A stretch of 7,681 bases of DNA. Source: an uncultured Actinomycetes bacterium. Lineage in GTDB: Bacteria > Actinomycetota > Actinomycetes > S36-B12. Of this stretch, positions 1 through 5,866 are shown piece by piece; the first letter of the stretch is position 1, and each line of letters opens with the position of its first letter. The DNA is taken from positions 1 through 7,681 of the forward strand of contig CAJIYV010000152.1 of the NCBI GenBank assembly GCA_905181745.1. The letters run 5' to 3'. The translations under genes were made by a program, and so were the position numbers. The notes below the pieces were generated by a model. The model had not been told where the DNA came from and did not search any database. It saw nothing but the letters and a program-made list of their open reading frames with translations.

Positions 1-779
1 ACGTGTGCCTGCTCGGTCTTCCGCGTGTCCAGAGAGCTGGTGGCCGTGCCAATCTTGATCTTTGCGTCTCCCGATCGAAGACCCGCTTTCGCGTTGTGCA
101 GGTGCGTTTTGGGACTGGCTTCAAGTGCCTTTTCGACGAGACGCACTGCTCGAGCATGATCAACGTCACCGGCGATAGCTACCACAATTGAGTCGGACTG
201 GTAAAACTTTGCATAAAAATTTATGATCGAACGGCGGGTTATCCCCACAATGGTGTGAGCGGTACCCAAAATAGGGCGACCTAAAGCCGTGTCTCCGAAG
301 AGGGTTCGTGCGAATTGATCATGCACCAGATCGCTGGGGTCGTCGTCAACCATTGCAATCTCTTCAAGTATGACTCCACGCTCGCCCTCAATGTCCTCCA
401 ACGTGAGTTGGGCATCAGTGACCACGTCGCAGAGTACATCAATCGCAAGCGGAAGATCCACGGCCAAGACTTTGGCGTAGTAGCAGGTGTGCTCTTTGCT
501 TGTGAAAGCATTAATGTCACCACCGACCGACTCGATCGCGGCTGCTATTTCCAAAGCCGAACGCTTCGATGTGCCCTTAAAAAGCAAGTGCTCCAAGTAA
601 TGGGCCGCACCTGTATGCGACCCCTTTTCGTCCCGTGAGCCTGCATCAACCCAGATGCCAATGCTGGCCGAATAAACACCAGGAACTTTTTCAGTGATAA
701 CCCGAACCCCGCTGGACAGGACGGATCGACGAACTAACGAGCCATCCGTCCCTGCCAGCAAAGTCTTAGTTTTTGCCAT
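1..779 (-). CDS. M16 family zinc metallopeptidase, N-terminal half (3' end outside window)
   Basis: The ATG at 779-777 opens a frame that stays open to the left edge, giving the first 259 residues of a protein that is usually about 430-460 residues long in this family. It starts MAKTKTLLAG and carries the inverted zinc motif HxxEH as HYLEH (H60, E63, H64), followed by LLFKGT. The third zinc ligand is probably E140 in VILEEIAM, 76 residues after H64, which is normal M16 spacing. The segment GGDINAFTSKEHTCYYAKVL (87-106) is also typical. M16B enzymes are cytosolic peptidases; the homologue after pnp in mycobacteria and Streptomyces is annotated as a processing protease (PepR-like), with poorly known substrates. 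The second, non-catalytic lobe lies outside the window. The start codon shares its A with the pnp stop (TAATG), and I see no good Shine-Dalgarno before it, so translation probably depends on ribosomes finishing pnp. No signal peptide is visible. Confidence 0.93.
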   Translation of the reverse strand, partial: MAKTKTLLAGTDGSLVRRSVLSSGVRVITEKVPGVYSASIGIWVDAGSRDEKGSHTGAAHYLEHLLFKGTSKRSALEIAAAIESVGGDINAFTSKEHTCYYAKVLAVDLPLAIDVLCDVVTDAQLTLEDIEGERGVILEEIAMVDDDPSDLVHDQFARTLFGDTALGRPILGTAHTIVGITRRSIINFYAKFYQSDSIVVAIAGDVDHARAVRLVEKALEASPKTHLHNAKAGLRSGDAKIKIGTATSSLDTRKTEQAH

Positions 780-2974
780 TATTCGGCCGAATCGGCGCTT
801 TCTGCAGGAACCGCGATCAGAGAAAGCTTTCCACGGGGATCAATCTCTTTGATCTCAACCTGGATCTTGTCGCCGACTTTGAGAACTTCTTCAACGCTCT
901 CGATCCGCCCCTTACCTGCGAATTTCTTCACTTCAGAAATATGCAACAGACCGTCTTTGCCTGGCACCAGTGAGATAAATGCACCGAAGGCAGCAGTTTT
1001 CACTACTGTACCTAGGTAGCGCTCCCCCACCTCTGGCATTGTTGGGTTTGCAATCTGATTAATTGCATTACGGGCGGCTTCTGCCGAAGGACCATCGGTA
1101 GCTCCAATGTAAATGGTGCCGTCGTCTTCGATGCTGATGTCAGCGCCGGTTTCCTCTTGGATCTGTTTAATAATTTTGCCCTTCGGGCCAATTACCTCAC
1201 CGATCTTGTCAACGGGAACCGTGACCGCAATCACTCGAGGCGCCGTTGCCGCCATTTCATCAGGATTATCGATTGCTTCGTTCATAACTTCCAAGATGGT
1301 CAACCGGGCGTCGCGTGCCTGTGTCAATGCACTCGCAAGCACTTCAGCTGGAATTCCGTCAAGCTTGGTATCCAGCTGCAACGCTGTCACAAAGTTACGA
1401 GTTCCGGCAACTTTAAAGTCCATATCGCCAAATGCGTCTTCAGCGCCCAAAATATCGGTCAAGGCAACATACTTCTGCTCCCCGTCAACGATCCCAGAGA
1501 TCAAGCCCATGGCGATACCGGCAACCGGTGCCCTCAAGGGCACGCCCGCATTAAGAAGTGACATGGTCGATGCACATACAGAGCCCATCGACGTTGAACC
1601 ATTTGATCCCAGTGCTTCAGACACCTGGCGTATTGCGTAGGGAAATTCCGCACGAGTGGGCAGAACCGGCATAAGTGCACGCTCAGCGAGCGCACCATGT
1701 CCAATTTCGCGGCGCTTAGGCGACCCGACTCGCCCGGTCTCCCCGGTTGAGTAAGGCGGGAAGTTGTAGTTGTGCATGTAGCGCTTGCGACTCTCGGGGT
1801 TGAGTGTGTCTAGTTGCTGCTCCATGCGAAGCATGTTGAGTGTTGTGACTCCGAGGATCTGAGTTTCGCCACGTTCGAACAGTGCCGAACCATGTACTCG
1901 CGGAATGACGTCAACTTCCGCGGAAAGGGTACGGATGTCTGCCAAACCACGCCCATCAATGCGAACGCCGTCAGCAAGTACGCGTTGGCGCACCGAATTC
2001 TTCGTAACTGAGCGAAGTGCGGCACTGACTTCCTTTTCGCGTCCCGTAAATTTCGTACCCAGCGCTGCTAGCACCTCTCCTTTAATCTCGTCAAGGCGCT
2101 CTTCACGCTCTGCTTTAAAAACAATGGTGAGAGCTTCGATGACCGGTTTCGCGGCAATTTCCTCCACGGCTGCATACACGTCGTCTTCGTATTCCAAGAA
2201 AACTCGGAAGTCACCAACTGGCTTTGCGGCCGCCTTCGCGAGTTCGCTCTGAGCCTCGCACAGTGACTTGATGAACTTCTTCGATGCATCAAGCCCCTGA
2301 GCAACAACTTCCTCGGTGGGAGCGGTCGCCCCGCCAGCCACTAATTCAATCGTGCGTTCAGTGGCTTCAGCTTCAACCATCATGATCGCTACATCGTCGC
2401 CAGCAACCCGGCCGGCAACTACCATGTCGAACACTGCTTCTTCGAGTTGCTCATGGGTGGGAAAGGCCACCCATTGGCCACCTATCAGTGCTACGCGCAC
2501 ACCACCGATGGGGCCGGTGAATGGCAGCCCACTGAGCTGGGTTGAGGCGGATGCCGCGTTGATGGCCACTACGTCGTAGAGGTCCTTAGGGTTCAAGGAC
2601 ATAACTGTGACTACAACTTGGACTTCGTTGCGCAAGCCCTTTTTGAAGGTTGGGCGAAGTGGCCGGTCGATCAATCGGCACGTCAGAATTCCATCTTCGC
2701 TGGGGCGCCCTTCACGGCGGAAGAATGAGCCAGGGATTCGGCCCACGGAATACATGCGCTCTTCCACGTCAACCGTAAGCGGGAAGAAATCAAGTTGGTC
2801 TTTGGGGTGCTTTCCTGCGGTGGTCGCACTGAGCAGCATTGTTTCTTCATCAAGATAAGCGCATACCGAGCCAGCAGCTTGGCGGGCGAATCGTCCTGTT
2901 TCAAATCGAATAGTTCGGGTACCAAATGTTCCGTTATCAATAACGGCGCTTGCAGATACAATATCGGCCTGCAT
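779..2974 (-). CDS. pnp: Polyribonucleotide nucleotidyltransferase (PNPase)
   Basis: Complete 731-residue PNPase, the usual length for actinobacteria, where it was also studied as guanosine pentaphosphate synthetase I. It is a cytosolic trimeric exoribonuclease that phosphorolyses RNA 3' to 5' and can add 3' tails. Visible domains are a first RNase PH-like core (about 10-145), an alpha-helical linker (about 240-325), a second RNase PH-like core (about 335-560), a KH domain (about 580-640, IGPKGK at 595-600) and an S1 domain (about 650-722, GTVVKTAAFGAF then GLLHIS). The second core has the conserved GETGRVGSPKRREIGHG (411-427) and the metal-binding acidic residues of DILGAEDAFGDMD (D507 and D513, matching E. 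coli D486 and D492). The protein ends soon after S1, with no long tail for an RNase E-type scaffold. The ATG has AAGGAGA six nt upstream, inside a potential hairpin. The stop overlaps the next gene's start. Confidence 0.98.
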   Translation of the reverse strand: MQADIVSASAVIDNGTFGTRTIRFETGRFARQAAGSVCAYLDEETMLLSATTAGKHPKDQLDFFPLTVDVEERMYSVGRIPGSFFRREGRPSEDGILTCRLIDRPLRPTFKKGLRNEVQVVVTVMSLNPKDLYDVVAINAASASTQLSGLPFTGPIGGVRVALIGGQWVAFPTHEQLEEAVFDMVVAGRVAGDDVAIMMVEAEATERTIELVAGGATAPTEEVVAQGLDASKKFIKSLCEAQSELAKAAAKPVGDFRVFLEYEDDVYAAVEEIAAKPVIEALTIVFKAEREERLDEIKGEVLAALGTKFTGREKEVSAALRSVTKNSVRQRVLADGVRIDGRGLADIRTLSAEVDVIPRVHGSALFERGETQILGVTTLNMLRMEQQLDTLNPESRKRYMHNYNFPPYSTGETGRVGSPKRREIGHGALAERALMPVLPTRAEFPYAIRQVSEALGSNGSTSMGSVCASTMSLLNAGVPLRAPVAGIAMGLISGIVDGEQKYVALTDILGAEDAFGDMDFKVAGTRNFVTALQLDTKLDGIPAEVLASALTQARDARLTILEVMNEAIDNPDEMAATAPRVIAVTVPVDKIGEVIGPKGKIIKQIQEETGADISIEDDGTIYIGATDGPSAEAARNAINQIANPTMPEVGERYLGTVVKTAAFGAFISLVPGKDGLLHISEVKKFAGKGRIESVEEVLKVGDKIQVEIKEIDPRGKLSLIAVPAESADSAE

Positions 2975-2977
2975 GGG

Positions 2978-3003
2978 GTGTCTCCTTACATTGTTTGAGA
3001 CAC
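2978..3003 (-). promoter_or_regulatory. Hairpin covering part of the pnp ribosome binding site
   Basis: On the minus strand, GTGTCTC (3003-2997) and GAGACAC (2984-2978) are perfectly complementary and enclose a 12-nt loop. The pnp Shine-Dalgarno AAGGAGA lies at 2987-2981, so its GAGA half is in the stem and its AAG half in the loop. The start codon follows three nt after the stem. Such a structure would limit ribosome access and could serve translational control. PNPase is known to control its own mRNA in E. coli through its leader; the link here is inference from position only. Confidence 0.5.
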
Positions 3004-3013
3004 TCGTGCGCTG

Positions 3014-3062
3014 CCGCCATGTTCGGCGGTCTCCGATCGAGATTCGCGGGTGCTCTCACCCG
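3014..3062 (-). other. Two further small hairpins in the pnp leader
   Basis: Reading the minus strand, CGGGTG-AGAG-CACCCG (3062-3047) forms a 6-bp stem with a four-base loop, and CCGCC-GAACAT-GGCGG (3029-3014) forms a 5-bp stem with a six-base loop. Both lie between the candidate pnp promoter and the hairpin at the ribosome binding site, so they would be part of the pnp leader RNA. They are short enough that chance cannot be excluded, and neither is followed by a run of T. They may be binding or processing sites, but nothing in the sequence decides this. Confidence 0.35.
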
Positions 3063-3116
3063 AAAATCACTACCGAGGACCGACATCCGCGGTGCGCCAA
3101 AAGTGTCTGATTAGTT

Positions 3117-3145
3117 ACATTATTTTATTTCAATTGGTGTGGCAA
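3117..3145 (-). promoter_or_regulatory. Candidate promoter for pnp, -35 TTGCCA and -10 TAATGT
   Basis: On the minus strand TTGCCA (3145-3140; five of six bases of TTGACA) is followed after exactly 17 nt by TAATGT (3122-3117; fits the TAnnnT pattern common for actinobacterial housekeeping sigma factors). The spacer is A/T-rich. Transcription would begin near 3110, giving a leader of about 135 nt before the pnp start. Promoters in the rpsO-pnp gap are known in Streptomyces and E. coli, so this location fits. The -35 box lies inside one arm of the perfect inverted repeat after rpsO. Confidence 0.5.
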
Positions 3146-3164
3146 CGACACTCGTTGCCACACC
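3136..3164 (-). terminator. Perfect 13-bp hairpin after rpsO (terminator-like or RNase III site)
   Basis: GGTGTGGCAACGA and its exact complement TCGTTGCCACACC are separated by only three bases, making a 13-bp stem that begins 8 nt after the rpsO stop. On the minus strand the sequence that follows is A-rich (AATTGAAATAAAA) and lacks a T run, so this is not a classical intrinsic terminator. It could be a U-less terminator, a 3' end stabiliser for rpsO mRNA, or an RNase III processing site like those known in the rpsO-pnp gap of E. coli and Streptomyces. Because it contains the candidate pnp -35 box, it could also be a protein-binding dyad on DNA. The hairpin itself is certain; its role is not. 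Confidence 0.6.
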
Positions 3165-3172
3165 GAGTGAAG

Positions 3173-3442
3173 TTATCGGCGTAAACCGAGACGTTCAATA
3201 ATCGAGCGGTAACGGTGGATATCCGTTTTTGTGAGGTAATTAAGTAGCCGACGCCGTTGGCCGACCATGAGTAGGAGTCCACGACGGCTGTGATGATCGT
3301 GCTTGTGGGTCTTCAAATGTCCGGTGAGGTCTGCGATCCGACGGCTAAGCATCGCAATCTGTACTTCGGGTGAACCGGTGTCACCGGGTTTGGTGCCGTA
3401 TTCGGCAATAATTTCTTGCTTTACAGCAATGTCTAGCGGCAT
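3173..3442 (-). CDS. rpsO: Small ribosomal subunit protein uS15
   Basis: Complete 89-residue S15, the standard length. It is a primary binding protein of the 30S platform, contacting the three-way junction of 16S rRNA helices 20-22 and a neighbouring helix. The family signature is clear: GDTGSPEVQIA (20-30) early, then HKHDHHSRRGLLLMVGQRRR (46-65) followed by LLNYL (66-70), which holds the RNA-contacting H and S residues of the HHSRRG turn. The ATG at 3442 is preceded by GAGAGGA at a short distance (3453-3447), and the protein begins MPLDIAVKQE, as expected for actinobacterial S15, so the start is safe. It sits between ribF and pnp with a gap on either side, so it probably has its own promoter, and it is followed by a strong hairpin. 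S15 commonly represses its own translation by binding its mRNA leader; the leader here could serve that role. Confidence 0.98.
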   Translation of the reverse strand: MPLDIAVKQEIIAEYGTKPGDTGSPEVQIAMLSRRIADLTGHLKTHKHDHHSRRGLLLMVGQRRRLLNYLTKTDIHRYRSIIERLGLRR

Positions 3443-3577
3443 TTATTCCTCTCGGGCGCACCTTCTCAACCACACAAAGGAGGTCGAAGTGGGCACTGAC
3501 TTCATTGACACGAATCTGGAAGCGACCGCCTCCAAACCGTCTGATGGCATAACCTTAGCATTCTCTCCCTTACTTCA
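3443..3577 (-). promoter_or_regulatory. rpsO leader region, possible S15 autoregulatory RNA
   Basis: This 135-nt gap between ribF and rpsO contains no gene I can support on the minus strand. Visible elements, in the direction of rpsO transcription, are a candidate extended -10 box (3560-3552), a hairpin at 3533-3518 (6 bp with one G-T pair, loop GGTC), an ACCTCCTTT stretch (3484-3476) and the rpsO Shine-Dalgarno GAGAGGA (3453-3447). The bases TCCTTT (3481-3476) can pair with AGAGGA (3452-3447), five Watson-Crick pairs and one G-U, which would hide the ribosome binding site. S15 leaders with differing structures are known in several bacterial phyla. I cannot match this one to a described family from memory, so the role is inference. 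Confidence 0.4.
3552..3560 (-). promoter_or_regulatory. Candidate extended -10 box for rpsO (TGCTAAGGT)
   Basis: On the minus strand TGCTAAGGT fits the extended -10 form TGnTAnnnT. It would start transcription near 3545, about 100 nt before rpsO. The sequence 17 nt upstream (TGATGA) is a weak match to a -35 box, which an extended -10 can tolerate. Short motifs like this arise by chance, so the call is tentative. Confidence 0.3.
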
Positions 3578-4486
3578 TCACGCTGGCTCTGGCGGGAGTA
3601 GTTCTGAAACTGCTGCTACATCGACTCCGATTTGCACCAAGTAGTCGTCCAGACTCCCAAACACTTCCTGAGATCGAATAAATTCGGCGAACTCCACCCC
3701 CACGCGTGCCCCGTAAAGCTCCAGGTCGGTTCGATCCAGTACGTGGGCCTCCACGCGCTGGCTTCTTCCCTGAAATTGTGGGTTCGTTCCCACCGAAATG
3801 GCTGCGGGAAGCCGATCTCCTGACACAATCACGTAGCCTGCGTACACGCCATCTGCGGGGACGAGTAGCTGGTCATCCCAGTCCAAGTTTGCGGTTGGGT
3901 AGCCCAATTCACGTCCGCGCTGGTCTCCCCTCACCACCGTTCCGCTCAGGATAAAATTCCTGCCAAGCATTTCTGCGGCCAAGTGAACTTTCCCGGACCC
4001 GACTAACTCCCGAATTCGGGTCGAGGAGATAGTTCCATCAGATTGAACTAAATCAAAGATCTGTACCGAGAAGCCCAACTCAATTCCATTTTCCGTGAGC
4101 GTACCCGCATCCCCACTCCCATTTCGACCATATGTGAAATTCTCGCCGACCCAGACGATCTGCGCTCCTAGGCGATCTCGGAGAAAATCACGTGAAAACT
4201 CCAACGGGGCCAAGTTGGCTAATTCGGGTGTGAAAGAAACAACCTCGACGTGATCAACACCACATTGCGTAAGTAATTCCTTGCGGTGGGCCAGGTTGCT
4301 AATGGACTTGGGTGCATAGCCCGGCCGCACGACTGCATTCGGATGCGGATCAAATGTGCACACTGTCAAACTAAGGCCCGCTTGGGTTGCCGCCGTCTTT
4401 GCTGATGTTACAAGGGCCTGATGGCCTAGGTGAACTCCGTCAAAAATGCCAATGCAGACCAATGACTCAGATGTGCTCACATTCAC
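3578..4486 (-). CDS. ribF: Bifunctional riboflavin kinase / FMN adenylyltransferase
   Basis: 302-residue RibF, near the usual 300-330. This cytosolic enzyme phosphorylates riboflavin to FMN and then adenylylates FMN to FAD. The N-terminal adenylyltransferase domain (about 8-160) has the nucleotide-binding motif CIGIFDGVHLGHQ (11-23), TFDPHP (44-49), WVGENFTYGRNGSGD (112-126) and ISSTRIRE (153-160). The C-terminal kinase domain (about 175-295) has GYPTAN (195-200), PADGVYAGY (210-218) and RVEAHVLD (244-251), in which E246 is the likely catalytic base. I chose the GTG at 4486-4484 because it overlaps the truB stop as GTGA, the common coupled arrangement. An ATG at 4537 would add 17 residues (MRIYCRLSQRC...) that overlap truB by 55 nt and look unlike RibF. 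No clear Shine-Dalgarno precedes the GTG, and another in-frame GTG lies at 4480. Either start leaves a shorter segment before the first motif than many actinobacterial RibF proteins have. Confidence 0.95.
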   Translation of the reverse strand: MNVSTSESLVCIGIFDGVHLGHQALVTSAKTAATQAGLSLTVCTFDPHPNAVVRPGYAPKSISNLAHRKELLTQCGVDHVEVVSFTPELANLAPLEFSRDFLRDRLGAQIVWVGENFTYGRNGSGDAGTLTENGIELGFSVQIFDLVQSDGTISSTRIRELVGSGKVHLAAEMLGRNFILSGTVVRGDQRGRELGYPTANLDWDDQLLVPADGVYAGYVIVSGDRLPAAISVGTNPQFQGRSQRVEAHVLDRTDLELYGARVGVEFAEFIRSQEVFGSLDDYLVQIGVDVAAVSELLPPEPA

Positions 4487-5418
4487 AGGGTACTGGGTGA
4501 CTGGGCACCGCTGGGAAAGACGGCAATATATGCGCACCTCTCATCGACTTTCTGTGCAATGGCCGCCAGTATTCCTTCGTGATCAACTAAGGCGATCACT
4601 GGTTGAGTACACACATCGGGCCAAGGAATTCGTTGCCCCATGCGCACCGCCGCGGACTGATCCACACCCACGTCGAATATCGGCCAGGTCAAGGCAGCCA
4701 CTTGAGCAAGGGAAAGCGAATGCACCCATGGATCAGCGGCACTTTCTAACAAGTCCAAATCGTGCGCAACTTCTTGGCCGAATGCGCCCACCGAAGTGCG
4801 GCGCAACGCGATCAGATGCCCGCCCACGCCCAGCGCTTCCCCTAAATCTCGAGCGATAGCTCGAATGTAGGTGCCGGATGACACCGTGACATTAACTTCG
4901 ATATCAAGGAAATCCCCATGTGAATCCATGTGAACAACCTCAAGATTGAGCACGGTGACATTTCGCTCGGGAATGTCAACCACCTGGCCATCTCTCACCC
5001 GCGCGTAGGCTCGGCGGCCATCGATTTTGATCGCACTCACTGAACTTGGCCGCTGCAAAATTTCACCACGTAACTCTTCAAGCGCCGCCTCGATCTCATC
5101 GGCGTGAAGATCACTCGCGTTGGTGAGCGGTCCTAATTCTCCTTCTCGGTCATCTGTTGAACTCGCCGCACCCAACCGGATCGTGCCGAGATACGTCTTT
5201 TGCGACGCTGTGAGGTGCCCAAGTAACCGAGTCCCCGAATTAATGCCCAGCACCAAGACACCCGTAGCCATCGGATCCAGCGTTCCTGCGTGACCGACTT
5301 TGCGAGTATTAAATATTCTGCGTGCCCGAGCAACTACATCATGTGAGGTGATGCCCGCGGGCTTGTCCACCAACAGCACACCTGCAGGCACCCGTGCAAT
5401 GACGGCGCTAGTCCCCAT
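4483..5418 (-). CDS. truB: tRNA pseudouridine(55) synthase
   Basis: Complete 311-residue TruB, which isomerises uridine 55 in the T-loop of tRNAs and also acts as a tRNA-folding chaperone. The catalytic motif is VGHAGTLDPMATG (41-53), with D48 as the nucleophile. Other family marks are GVLLVDKPAGITSHDVV (13-29), KTYLG (74-78) with the conserved Tyr76, QRPSSVSAIKIDGRRAYA (122-139) and SSGTYIRAIARDLG (180-193). The segment from about residue 235 to 305 probably corresponds to the C-terminal RNA-binding domain found in actinobacterial TruB. The ATG at 5418 lies 6 nt after the rbfA stop. The nearest Shine-Dalgarno-like bases (AAGG) are about 13 nt upstream, inside the end of rbfA, so reinitiation after rbfA is likely. 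The 3' end overlaps the proposed ribF start by 4 nt. Confidence 0.97.
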   Translation of the reverse strand: MGTSAVIARVPAGVLLVDKPAGITSHDVVARARRIFNTRKVGHAGTLDPMATGVLVLGINSGTRLLGHLTASQKTYLGTIRLGAASSTDDREGELGPLTNASDLHADEIEAALEELRGEILQRPSSVSAIKIDGRRAYARVRDGQVVDIPERNVTVLNLEVVHMDSHGDFLDIEVNVTVSSGTYIRAIARDLGEALGVGGHLIALRRTSVGAFGQEVAHDLDLLESAADPWVHSLSLAQVAALTWPIFDVGVDQSAAVRMGQRIPWPDVCTQPVIALVDHEGILAAIAQKVDERCAYIAVFPSGAQSPSTL

Positions 5419-5424
5419 GGGTCG

Positions 5425-5850
5425 CTAATCGCCTTCTGTCTCGCGATACGGGTTAACTTCCCCCGCATGATGTGCGCCTCTCGCTTGCTCATGCACACGT
5501 GCATCGGACGCCGCGGCCTCTCGCAAGAGCTGCTCAACGTGGGCCGCATTCTCCGGAATCGCGTCCAGGACAAACTCCAGCGACGGGGTGAATTTAACCC
5601 CGGTTCCCTTGCCCACTTCGGTTCGCAGCATCCCTTTACTCGAGGCCAAGGCGGCGGCGGTGGACTCCCGTTCCTCTTGGGTTCCTAGTACCGTATAAAA
5701 CACGCTAGCGTCGCGCAAATCTGGAGTAAGTCGGACGTCTGTGATCGTGATGAAGCCCATGCGCGGATCTTTGATCCGTGTCTCCAAAGTTTGTGCAACT
5801 ATCACTTTGATTCGATCGGCTAACTTTCGCGCACGCGCTTCACTGGCCAT
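5425..5850 (-). CDS. rbfA: 30S ribosome-binding factor A
   Basis: 141-residue RbfA with a single KH-like domain. It binds the 30S subunit during assembly, helps process the 5' end of 16S rRNA and supports growth in the cold. The conserved core is seen in KLADRIKVIVAQTLETRIKD (9-28), GFITITDVRLTPDLRDASVF (32-51), KGMLRTEVGKG (72-82) and FTPSLEFVLDAIPENAAHVE (87-106), followed by the final helix QLLREA (107-112). The tail to residue 141 is polar and probably disordered. I chose the ATG at 5850 because AAGGAGA lies 6 nt upstream and the protein then begins MASEARARKLADRIK, as expected. Starting upstream at 5895 would add 15 residues that overlap the end of infB. It follows infB by 16 nt. The ylxP (DUF503) gene often found between infB and rbfA in actinobacteria is absent, as is the DHH phosphoesterase gene often found after rbfA. 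Confidence 0.96.
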   Translation of the reverse strand: MASEARARKLADRIKVIVAQTLETRIKDPRMGFITITDVRLTPDLRDASVFYTVLGTQEERESTAAALASSKGMLRTEVGKGTGVKFTPSLEFVLDAIPENAAHVEQLLREAAASDARVHEQARGAHHAGEVNPYRETEGD

Positions 5851-5856
5851 GATGAC

Positions 5857-5863
5857 TCTCCTT
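5857..5863 (-). promoter_or_regulatory. Ribosome binding site AAGGAGA that fixes the rbfA start
   Basis: AAGGAGA (5863-5857) lies between the infB stop and the ATG at 5850, with six nt of spacing. It selects the shorter rbfA start over the in-frame upstream codon at 5895. The same heptamer at the same spacing precedes pnp, which suggests it is a preferred strong site in this genome. Confidence 0.85.
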
Positions 5864-5866
5864 GAG

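Noticed and set aside
3..638. Plus-strand open frames near the left edge (62 and 107 codons)
   Set aside because: They are antisense to the M16 protease, whose minus-strand frame carries an intact HxxEH motif and runs unbroken to the edge.
1113..1640. Plus-strand open frame of 175 codons
   Set aside because: It lies wholly antisense to the conserved second core of pnp, shows no known domain, and its Ser/Ala/Pro/Thr-rich composition is that of a reverse-strand shadow.
2986..2991. Start-stop pair ATGTAA just before the pnp Shine-Dalgarno (minus strand)
   Set aside because: Minimal start-stop frames can regulate, but no ribosome binding site precedes this one and six bases are easily matched by chance.
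4446..4859. Plus-strand open frame of 137 codons
   Set aside because: It overlaps the truB C-terminal region and the start of ribF in antisense, and its Arg/Pro-rich product has no recognisable domain.
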